6,220 nt of DNA from Wenzhouxiangella sp. GTDB lineage: Bacteria; Pseudomonadota; Gammaproteobacteria; Xanthomonadales; Wenzhouxiangellaceae. The position numbers were made by a program, and so were the translations under genes. How positions within the stretch are numbered: position 1 is the first letter of the stretch; the number at the start of each line of letters is the position of its first letter. The stretch spans positions 1-6,220 of the forward strand of contig SKKM01000161.1 in assembly GCA_007121485.1 (NCBI GenBank), given 5' to 3'. Under the pieces are notes generated by a model, which searched no databases, had not been told where the DNA came from, and worked only from the letters and a program-made list of their open reading frames with translations. Below are positions 1 to 5,961 of the stretch, piece after piece.

Positions 1-422
1 GGCGGTTCAAGCTCGATGATGGCCAGCGTTCCGGGCTTCATGCCCGGCGACGAAACGGTGCCGCACAGCCAGCGCAGCAGATCCTCCAGGCCCGGGTTGT
101 GGCCGACCAGCAAGAGCGGTCGCGGGCCAGGCCGGGTTTGCTGGATCAATTCAACCAGGTCGCCCGCGCTGGCGTTCCACAGGGCAGGTTCAAGCTCGAA
201 GGCCGGCAGATCGAGCCGGTCGAGCGCGGTCCGTGCGGTTTCCACGGTCCGGCGTGCCGGCGATACCAGGACTGTTCCCGGAAGCGCGCCCTCGTGGTTT
301 CTGAACCAGGTCTGCAGGGCGTGGCAGGTCGCGCGGCCGTCGGCAGTGAGGCGGCGATCCTCGTCCCTGCCGGAACTGGCGCTGATTTCAGCGCGGGCGT
401 GACGCAGTAGCCAGATTTGCAT
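1..422 (-). CDS. sixA: SixA-type phosphohistidine phosphatase, C-terminus cut by the window edge
   Basis: This is the 5' part of a histidine phosphatase superfamily (phosphoglycerate-mutase-like) protein. 140 codons are visible and the frame is still open at position 1. The translation begins MQIWLLRHARAE. The LRHAR motif supplies the catalytic His8 and Arg7, where many relatives have RHG and this one has RHA. SPARRTVETA (about residues 54-63) carries the conserved phosphate-binding arginine, and VGHNPGLEDL (about 106-115) contains the second active-site histidine, His108. E. coli SixA is about 160 aa, so only some 15-25 residues should be missing. SixA removes phosphate from histidine on phosphotransfer proteins (the ArcB HPt domain, and phosphotransferase-system proteins in E. 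coli); the target here is inferred only. The ATG at 422-420 is chosen because it gives the same N-terminus as the family. No good Shine-Dalgarno precedes it. The gene is divergent from pepN, 99 bp away. Confidence 0.88.
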   Translation of the reverse strand, partial: MQIWLLRHARAEISASSGRDEDRRLTADGRATCHALQTWFRNHEGALPGTVLVSPARRTVETARTALDRLDLPAFELEPALWNASAGDLVELIQQTRPGPRPLLLVGHNPGLEDLLRWLCGTVSSPGMKPGTLAIIELEP

Positions 423-521
423 GATGGATGTTTGCCCGGTGCCGGTGAGCCGGGAACTCCTGACGAGTCATTGGGTTCGCTTCCGTATACTACAGCCCCC
501 GTTTCAGAACAGGACCTCGTA
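423..521. promoter_or_regulatory. Divergent sixA / pepN intergenic promoter region
   Basis: This 99-bp gap lies between two divergent start codons, so it must hold both 5' regions. On the plus strand TATACT (486-491) is a good -10 candidate. It would start transcription near 498, about 25 nt before pepN. The only -35 candidate is TGACGA (461-466), with a long 19-bp spacer, so this part is weak. The core GTATAC (485-490) is palindromic, so an overlapping minus-strand -10 (TAGTAT or TATACG) could serve sixA, giving a leader of roughly 60 nt. TGACGAGTCA (461-470) has TGAC/GTCA half-sites in inverted orientation and could bind a dimeric regulator, but nothing else supports that. Confidence 0.45.
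511..514 (+). promoter_or_regulatory. Ribosome binding site of pepN
   Basis: AGGA lies 7 nt before the ATG at 522. It decides the start: the frame stays open upstream to a TTG at 417, but that extension has no such site and no family similarity. Confidence 0.65.
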
Positions 522-3176
522 ATGGCTTTACGCGCCGACCAGGGCAGCAGGCCCACGCTGCGTCGAGAGTACCGCCCGCCGGCCTGGCTGGTCGATCAAG
601 TCGATCTGACGATCGTGCTGGATCGCCGCTGCACGCGGGTTCAGGCTCGGCTGCAGGTACGCCGCAATCCGGATGCCACCGAGGCGCGCGCGCCGCTTGC
701 GCTGTCTGGCGTGGGCCTGGTCACCCGGCGCGTGTGCGTGGACGGCCGCGAACTTGGCGACCGCGAACGCCGTTTTGACGGCGAGTCGATGGTTCTCGGG
801 TCGGTGCCGGACCGGGCCGAGATCGAGACCGAGGTCGAGATTTCCCCCGAGCGCAATACCGCGCTGGAGGGCCTGTACGTCTCGGGCGACATGCTGCTGA
901 CGCAGTGCGAGGCCGAGGGCTTCCGCAAGATCACCTGGTTCCCGGACCGGCCCGACGTCATGAGCCGGTTCCGGGTGCGGCTGGAGGGCGATCGCGAGCA
1001 GTTCCCGGTCCTCTTGTCCAACGGCAACTGCGTCGAACGCGGCGCCCTGGACGGGCAGCGCCACTACGCGGTCTGGGACGACCCCTTCCCCAAGCCCAGC
1101 TACCTGTTCGCCATCGCCGCCGGTCGGCTCGGCGTGCTCAGCGACCGCTACATCACCGCAGGCGGCCGGGAGGTGGATCTGCACATCCTGTCCGAGCCGG
1201 ACAATCTGGACCGGCTGGAGCATGCGATGGGCAGCCTCAAGCGATCGATGCGCTGGGACGAGGAGCGCTTCGGGCTGGAATACGACCTCGATGTGTATCA
1301 CATCGTGGCCACGCACGATTTCAACATGGGGGCGATGGAAAACAAGAGCCTGAACATCTTCAACGCCCGCTACGTCCTGGCCGACCGGGAAACCGCCACC
1401 GACGCCGACTTCGAGGCGGTCGAGGCGGTCATCGCCCACGAGTATTTCCACAACTGGACCGGCAACCGCGTGACCTGCCGCGACTGGTTCCAGCTCACCC
1501 TGAAGGAAGGCCTGACGGTGTTCCGCGATCAGGAATTCACCAGCGACCTGCACTCGCGCCCGGTCAAGCGCATCCACGACGTGGCCAGCCTGATGGTGCG
1601 CCAGTTCCCGGAAGACGCCGGCCCCATGGCCCACCCGATCCGTCCGGAACGCTACGTCGAGATCAACAATTTCTACACCGCCACCGTTTACGAGAAAGGC
1701 GCCGAAGTGGTGCGCATGTACCAGACCCTGCTCGGACGCGAGGGCTTCCGGCGCGGCATGGACCTGTACTTCCAGCGCCACGACGGCCAGGCCGTGACCT
1801 GCGATGATTTCCTCGCCGCCATGGCCGATGCCAACGGCAAGGACCTCGGCCAGTTCGAGCGCTGGTATCGCCAGGTCGGAACGCCGACGGTCGAGGCGTC
1901 CACGCGTTTCGACGCCGACGCCGGGCAGCTGGTCCTGACCCTGCGCCAGCGCCTGGCCGAGCATCCCGACAACGAGGGCATCGGCCCGTTGCTGATCCCG
2001 GTCGCGGTGGGTTTTCTCGATCGCGACAACCGCAGCCTGCCGGTTCGCCTGGCCGGGTCCGGGCAGGCGGCGGCCGAGACCGTGCTGTTGCGGCTGGACC
2101 GCGCCGAGGCCGAGTTCCGCTTCGACGCGCTGCCGGCCGATGCCTTACCCTCGCTGCTGCGCGATTTTTCCGCGCCGGTGCACCTGCGTTACGAGTGGTC
2201 GCTGGATGACCTCGCCCGCCTGGCCGGCTTCGACCCCGATCCGGTCAACCGCTGGCGCGCAGGCCGTCGACTGGCCGAACGCGTGCTCCATGCCGGCATC
2301 GAGAAGGAAAGCGGTCTGGCCGACAGCGCCGAGTCGCTGGCGGCGGCCTGGCGTGCCATCCTCCAGGACGAGTCTCTGGACCCGGCGCTGGCCGCCGAGC
2401 TGCTGTCCCTGCCGTCCGAGGCGGAGCTGGCCGAGCAGCGGGATTGCGTCGATCCGGAAAGGATCCATCACGCCCGGCGTGACCTGGCCACCTACCTGGC
2501 CGATCATCTCGCCGCCGAACTCAACGCCGCCTACCGGCGCAGCACGGTCGACGCCCCGTGGAGCGCGGAGCCGGCCGCCATCGCCGCCCGGCGCCTGAAA
2601 AACACCGCGCTGCACTGGCTGTCGGCGGCCAGTGACCGCAACTGGAGCGAGCTGGCCTGGCGGCAGTACCGCGATGCCGACAACATGACGGATCGTTTTG
2701 CCGCCCTCAGGGCGCTGGTCCATGGACGGGCCGACGAAGCGGCCGCGGCGCTCGAGGATTTCGAGCAGCGCTTCGGTCAGGACCCGCTGGTGATGGACAA
2801 GTGGTTCGGCGTGCAGGCCACCCGGCCGCTGCCCGAGCAGGTGGAGCAACTCGAACCCTTGTCGCGTCATCCGGCCTTCAGCCTGCGCAATCCCAACAAG
2901 GTCCGGGCCCTGATCGGCAGCTTCGCCATGGGCAACCCGATCGCCTTCCACCGCGCCGACGGCGCCGGCTACCGTTACCTGGGCGAGCAGGTGGCCGCAC
3001 TCGACGCCATCAACCCGCAGGTGGCGGCGCGCCTGGTGGCGGCATTCAACCGCTGGCGGCGGCTGGAACCGGGTCGCCGCGCGCTGATGGAGACAGAGCT
3101 GCGCCGACTGGCCGCCCAGCCGGGCCTGAGCCCCGATGTCGGCGAAATCGTCGGAGCGGCGCTGCGCTCAGCCTGA
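522..3176 (+). CDS. pepN: Aminopeptidase N (M1 family zinc metalloprotease)
   Basis: Complete gene of 884 aa, close to the 870 aa of E. coli PepN and similar along its whole length. PepN is a cytosolic zinc aminopeptidase that removes N-terminal residues, preferring Ala, Arg and Lys, and finishes the degradation of peptides made by ATP-dependent proteases. By comparison with E. coli, the layout is an N-terminal beta domain (about 1-202), a thermolysin-like catalytic domain (203-453), a small beta domain (454-557) and a helical C-terminal domain (558-884). All key residues are present: substrate-anchoring Gln128 and Glu130 in TQCEAEGFR, the exopeptidase motif GAMEN at 270-274, zinc ligands His306 and His310 with catalytic Glu307 in HEYFHNW, third ligand Glu329 in LKEG, and transition-state Tyr390 in TVYEKGAE. 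There is no signal peptide. The ATG at 522 is preferred for its AGGA site, its 25-nt distance from a -10 box, and a family-like N-terminus (RREYRPPAW). The last 9 bp overlap the convergent ampD gene. Confidence 0.97.
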   Translation: MALRADQGSRPTLRREYRPPAWLVDQVDLTIVLDRRCTRVQARLQVRRNPDATEARAPLALSGVGLVTRRVCVDGRELGDRERRFDGESMVLGSVPDRAEIETEVEISPERNTALEGLYVSGDMLLTQCEAEGFRKITWFPDRPDVMSRFRVRLEGDREQFPVLLSNGNCVERGALDGQRHYAVWDDPFPKPSYLFAIAAGRLGVLSDRYITAGGREVDLHILSEPDNLDRLEHAMGSLKRSMRWDEERFGLEYDLDVYHIVATHDFNMGAMENKSLNIFNARYVLADRETATDADFEAVEAVIAHEYFHNWTGNRVTCRDWFQLTLKEGLTVFRDQEFTSDLHSRPVKRIHDVASLMVRQFPEDAGPMAHPIRPERYVEINNFYTATVYEKGAEVVRMYQTLLGREGFRRGMDLYFQRHDGQAVTCDDFLAAMADANGKDLGQFERWYRQVGTPTVEASTRFDADAGQLVLTLRQRLAEHPDNEGIGPLLIPVAVGFLDRDNRSLPVRLAGSGQAAAETVLLRLDRAEAEFRFDALPADALPSLLRDFSAPVHLRYEWSLDDLARLAGFDPDPVNRWRAGRRLAERVLHAGIEKESGLADSAESLAAAWRAILQDESLDPALAAELLSLPSEAELAEQRDCVDPERIHHARRDLATYLADHLAAELNAAYRRSTVDAPWSAEPAAIAARRLKNTALHWLSAASDRNWSELAWRQYRDADNMTDRFAALRALVHGRADEAAAALEDFEQRFGQDPLVMDKWFGVQATRPLPEQVEQLEPLSRHPAFSLRNPNKVRALIGSFAMGNPIAFHRADGAGYRYLGEQVAALDAINPQVAARLVAAFNRWRRLEPGRRALMETELRRLAAQPGLSPDVGEIVGAALRSA

Positions 3177-3773
3177 CGGCTCAGGGCGGTCGTCGGACTC
3201 TAGCCGGTCCAGGCCGCTGGCCTGGATGACCGCGGGCCAGGGGAAGTTCGGCCCGGGATCCAGCTTGCGCCGCACCTTTTGATTTTCGTCGTCACTGGCG
3301 GGTACCCAGCGCCGGTCCAGCGCGTCGTGGCCTGCGATGAACTCCAGTCCCGGCAGGGCTGCGCGCAGTAGAGCCAGCAGCTCAACCAACGCTTCCAGCT
3401 GGGCCGGCGTGATCTCTTCCTGCCAGTCCTGGTGACGGCTGTCCAGCCAGTTCGGATAGCGGCCGAGGTTGACCAGCTCGATGCCGACCGAGCGCGTGTT
3501 GTAGCCGACCGTGTGGTGGGCGACGCGGTCCAGCGCCACCCATTGCTCGATGCGTCCATCCCGGTCGATGTAGAAATGGCCGCTGTTGCCGGTCTGCGAG
3601 CCCGGATGCACGATGCGCTCGCCATACTCGCGTGCGGTGGCCAGGTCCGGCAGCTCGGTGGCGTGGATCACCACCAGGTCGATGTCCTCCAGCGCGCGCT
3701 CGGCGAGCCGCTGCTGGTAGGGCAAGGGATCTTCGCGCACCCCGCCCCGCAGCTTTGCCGGTGCGGGGCTCAA
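3168..3773 (-). CDS. ampD: AmpD-type 1,6-anhydro-N-acetylmuramoyl-L-alanine amidase
   Basis: A 201-aa Amidase_2-domain protein. This family cuts the bond between N-acetylmuramic acid and L-alanine. Cytosolic AmpD acts on anhydro-muropeptides in murein recycling and so sets the level of AmpR effectors for beta-lactamase induction; that role is inferred from the family. Expected residues are present: zinc ligands His37 (VVIHATE), His149 (AGHDAL) and Asp172 (LDPGPNFPW), catalytic Glu99 (VGIELVN) and Lys170 (RRKLD). SGHFYIDRDGRIEQWV and VAHHTVGYN are also typical. Between His149 and Lys170 lie 20 residues, against about 7 in Citrobacter AmpD, so this is a longer-loop subtype. There is no signal peptide, which argues against a periplasmic AmiD-type enzyme. 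The chosen start is TTG (3773-3771), because the stop of the upstream gene overlaps it (TTGA) and a GGGA sequence lies 5 nt before it. An in-frame GTG at codon 12 is the alternative. The 3' end overlaps convergent pepN by 9 bp. Confidence 0.88.
   Translation of the reverse strand: MSPAPAKLRGGVREDPLPYQQRLAERALEDIDLVVIHATELPDLATAREYGERIVHPGSQTGNSGHFYIDRDGRIEQWVALDRVAHHTVGYNTRSVGIELVNLGRYPNWLDSRHQDWQEEITPAQLEALVELLALLRAALPGLEFIAGHDALDRRWVPASDDENQKVRRKLDPGPNFPWPAVIQASGLDRLESDDRPEPSG
3745..3768 (-). repeat. 7-bp inverted repeat in the first codons of ampD
   Basis: CCCCGCA and TGCGGGG form a perfect 7-bp GC-rich stem with a 10-nt loop. It lies within codons 2-10 of ampD, just after the TTG start and the upstream stop. 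In the mRNA it could slow independent initiation at ampD, so that ribosomes ending on the upstream gene are needed to open it. No T-run follows, so it is not an intrinsic terminator. In GC-rich DNA such a stem could also be chance. Confidence 0.4.
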
Positions 3774-5128
3774 GGCTTTCCCGCGGCGCGGCGCTCGACT
3801 CCTTCCAGCAGCTCGTCCAGCTCGGCCCGGTCGAACCAGCGTCCGGCGCGCATCACGCCCTCGATCTCGCGCGCATGGCGAATGTCTTCCAGGGGATTGC
3901 TGCGCAGCAGCACCAGGTCGGCAACGCAGCCGGGCACCAGGCAGCCGTGCCGGTCAGCCTGGTCCAGATAACGGGCCACGTTCGTGGTGCCTGTGGCCAA
4001 CGCCTGTGCCGGACTCATGCCGACCCCGACGTAAATCTCCAGTTCGTGATGAATCGCGTCGCCCGGCACGTTGAAGATCTGGGGTGCGTCGGCGCCGAGC
4101 AGGATGACGGCACCGGCCTGGTGCAGCGCGGCGAGCAGCTCGCGCCGAATGTCGATGAAGGGCTCGGCCATGCCCTCGGGAATCTGTGAGCGGATGCGGG
4201 CCAGGTTGTCCTGCCACTGTTGCCGGGTGGCCTCTGGAATCCAGCGCATGGCCGGGCGCTCCATCAGCGCCTCGACATCGCCGGTGGCCCAGTTCTCCAG
4301 CAGGCTCTGGGTGGGCACGTTGGCGATGCCGGCCTCGACGGTGCGTTGGGCCAACTCGGGAATGCGGGATGGATCCATGCCGGCGACCAGGTTGATGGCG
4401 AACAGGCCTGGTGTGGTGCCGTGCAGGGCGTGGTCGGGCGGAACCAGCGCTTCGCCGTAGCCGTCGAGGTGGTCGATGCTGCCTTGCCGCGAGGCCAGCA
4501 CGCGGTCAAGGCCAACCGCAACCGAAATGTGGCCGGAGTAGTCGATGCCCAGGGCCTCGGCGGTCTCGGCGATGGCACGGAAGGCTTCCGGCCACAGGCC
4601 CGGGTGCAGCTTGAGCAGGTCGTAGCCGGCCTCGGACTGGGCGCGAACCATGTCGGCCGCGGCGGCGGGCGAGGCGACCGAGTTGGCGTTGAAAGAGGGT
4701 CCGGAAGTGATCAGGCGCGGCCCGACCAACTCTCCGCTGGCCAGCTGTTCGCGCAAGACCAGATGACCGGACTCGCCCAGCATGCCGCGGATGGTCGTGA
4801 TCCCGTGGGCCAGGTAGAGAATCATCACGTCTTCGATCTGCTGCTGGCCGGCTCGCATCGGCGGCACATGGGCGTGCATCTCGGCCAGGCCCGGCATCAG
4901 GTAGAAACCCTCACCCGCCACCCTCCGGGTATCTGCAGGCAGCCCGGACGGCGCCGTGATGGCGCCGTGCGAAACGCCGATATCGAGCGGATCCGACACG
5001 GCACCGGTGTCAGGATCGATCACGCGGACCTGCTCGAAAAGCAGAGGGTTGCTGGCGAATGCGCTCGCTGTCAACAGCAGCAAGGCCGCCGGTAGGGCGC
5101 TGAGGCGCAGGAACAGGCGCTGGCTCAT
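3770..5128 (-). CDS. Exported metal-dependent amidohydrolase, substrate unknown
   Basis: A 452-aa protein of the amidohydrolase superfamily with a composite beta/TIM-barrel fold. Residues 1-26 form a signal peptide: a positive N-terminus, a hydrophobic ALPAALLLL core and a likely cut after AFA or AFAS, so the enzyme should work in the periplasm. Metal-site residues are readable: His85 and His87 in AEMHAHV, Lys173 in LLKLHPG (the position of the carboxylated bridging lysine in binuclear members), His200 in YSGHIS, His220 in IDHLDG, and Asp347 in LLGADAP. The C-terminal VPGCVADLVLL segment is the usual return strand of the small beta domain. Relatives are imidazolonepropionase-like, prolidase-like or dipeptidase-like amidohydrolases, but the substrate cannot be read from sequence. 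A GGAG site lies 8 nt before the ATG. The gene overlaps ampD by TTGA, so the two are probably co-transcribed. A link to murein peptides is tempting but is only inference from position. Confidence 0.87.
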   Translation of the reverse strand: MSQRLFLRLSALPAALLLLTASAFASNPLLFEQVRVIDPDTGAVSDPLDIGVSHGAITAPSGLPADTRRVAGEGFYLMPGLAEMHAHVPPMRAGQQQIEDVMILYLAHGITTIRGMLGESGHLVLREQLASGELVGPRLITSGPSFNANSVASPAAAADMVRAQSEAGYDLLKLHPGLWPEAFRAIAETAEALGIDYSGHISVAVGLDRVLASRQGSIDHLDGYGEALVPPDHALHGTTPGLFAINLVAGMDPSRIPELAQRTVEAGIANVPTQSLLENWATGDVEALMERPAMRWIPEATRQQWQDNLARIRSQIPEGMAEPFIDIRRELLAALHQAGAVILLGADAPQIFNVPGDAIHHELEIYVGVGMSPAQALATGTTNVARYLDQADRHGCLVPGCVADLVLLRSNPLEDIRHAREIEGVMRAGRWFDRAELDELLEGVERRAAGKP

Positions 5129-5252
5129 GTCGGATGCTCCGGAACGGGGACTGAACTTCCGAGTTTACTTCAGACCACCGTGACCTCCGGCACAGCCGCG
5201 CTCATCATGGCCCGAGTACAATAGATGCGTCTTTGCTGATGGTCTGAGCTTC
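5129..5252. promoter_or_regulatory. Divergent amidohydrolase / PCM-like intergenic promoter region
   Basis: This 124-bp gap lies between divergent genes. Rightward, TACAAT (5217-5222) fits a -10 box with a start near 5229, about 24 nt before the ATG at 5253. Leftward, TAAACT (5167-5162 on the minus strand) would start transcription about 27 nt before the amidohydrolase ATG. Neither has a convincing -35 at 16-18 bp, so either activator-dependent promoters or wrong calls are possible. No clear operator palindrome is seen. Confidence 0.38.
5137..5140 (-). promoter_or_regulatory. Ribosome binding site of the exported amidohydrolase
   Basis: GGAG on the minus strand lies 8 nt before the ATG (5128-5126). 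It supports that start, which also gives a complete signal peptide. Confidence 0.65.
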
Positions 5253-5915
5253 ATGGCGCTGGATATCGAACAAGCCCGCTTCAACATGATCGAGCAGCAG
5301 GTCCGGACCTGGGACGTGCTTGATGCGCGCGTGCTCGACGTGCTCAAGGCGGTTCCGCGCGAAGATTTCGCGCCCTCGCGCTACCGCCGCATGGCGTTTG
5401 CCGACCTGCGTCTGCCGCTGGCCATGGGCCAGGTGATGATGAAGCCGGTCGAGGAAGGCCGCATGCTGCAGGCTCTGGCCGTCGAGCCAGATCACTCCGT
5501 GCTCGAGATCGGCACCGGCTCGGGTTTTACCGCTGCCTGCCTGAGCGCGCTCGGCGGCCAGGTGTTGAGCGTCGAGCTGTATCCTGAACTTTCGGACACG
5601 GCGGCGGCGCGGCTGGACCGGCTGGGCTACGAGGCCGTGGAAGTTCGCCAAGCCGATGCGCTGGACGATGATTTCCGGCCCGGCCGGGCGTTCGATCGGG
5701 TCGTGGTAACGGCGTCCGTGCCGGACATCCCGGCCTTCATGCTCGACTGGGTTGCCCCGGGCGGGCGCTTGTTCGCCGTGCGCGGCCACAGCCCGGCCAT
5801 GGAGGCCGTCTGCCTGCATCGGACTGCCGACGGCGATTGGACCACAGACAGCCTGTTCGAGACCGATCTGCCCCGTCTGGTGGGTGCCGAAGATCTCCCC
5901 GTTTTCGATTTCTGA
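5253..5915 (+). CDS. Protein-L-isoaspartate O-methyltransferase-like SAM-dependent methyltransferase
   Basis: A 220-aa class I (Rossmann-fold) methyltransferase of the PCM family, near the usual length of about 208-220 aa. The SAM-binding motif I is VLEIGTGSGFTAA (83-95), followed by the acidic end of strand 2 (LSVELYP, 105-111), an acidic QADAL (133-137), a motif II-like FDRVVVTASVPDIP (147-160) and APGGRLFAV (168-176). The N-terminal helix (ARFNMIEQQVRTWDVLD) and VPREDFAP are PCM-like. Canonical PCM has GQTIS before SAM motif I, whereas this protein has GQVMMKP (59-65), so the serine/threonine used on isoaspartyl substrates is missing. True repair activity is therefore uncertain and I give no pcm symbol. 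The ATG at 5253 is about 30 nt downstream of a -10 candidate, with only a weak GAG at 5246-5248 as ribosome site. tolC follows 46 bp later on the same strand, a pairing I recall in Xanthomonas-type genomes. Confidence 0.85.
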   Translation: MALDIEQARFNMIEQQVRTWDVLDARVLDVLKAVPREDFAPSRYRRMAFADLRLPLAMGQVMMKPVEEGRMLQALAVEPDHSVLEIGTGSGFTAACLSALGGQVLSVELYPELSDTAAARLDRLGYEAVEVRQADALDDDFRPGRAFDRVVVTASVPDIPAFMLDWVAPGGRLFAVRGHSPAMEAVCLHRTADGDWTTDSLFETDLPRLVGAEDLPVFDF

Positions 5916-5961
5916 CGCGGCCGGACCCCGGTTTGCCGTGTCCCCAAATGGACTGTAAGTG

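Noticed and set aside
4..199. 13-bp direct repeat GGTTCAAGCTCGA at 4-16 and 187-199
   Set aside because: Both copies lie in sixA and encode a similar short peptide (FELEP and IELEP). This looks like a chance coding similarity rather than a mobile or regulatory repeat.
435..454. CCCGG/CCGGG stem in the sixA leader
   Set aside because: It is only 5 bp with a 10-nt loop in very GC-rich sequence, with no T-run or riboswitch-like features.
417..521. Upstream extension of pepN by 35 codons to a TTG at 417
   Set aside because: It has no ribosome site, would overlap the start of sixA and run through the promoter region, and adds residues with no family similarity. ATG 522 fits better.
1420..1437. 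Tandem GAGGCGGTC repeat within pepN
   Set aside because: It encodes EAVEAV in a helix before the HEYFH motif. Two in-frame copies are easily explained by codon use.
905..1807. 300-codon plus-strand open frame inside pepN
   Set aside because: It is in an alternative frame of the pepN catalytic region. The very Arg/Pro-rich translation is typical of frame-shifted GC-rich coding sequence.
528..1964. 478-codon open frame antisense to pepN
   Set aside because: It is a mirror frame of a strongly conserved gene in GC-rich DNA. Its repetitive Val/Ala/Gly/His/Gln composition matches no protein family I recognise.
2145..2951. 268-codon open frame antisense to the C-terminal part of pepN
   Set aside because: The sense frame is clearly PepN. 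The antisense product has no domain or ribosome site that I can see.
4220..5095. 291-codon plus-strand open frame opposite the amidohydrolase
   Set aside because: The minus-strand frame has a signal peptide and a full metal site, so this one is a shadow rich in Gly/Gln/Val/His.
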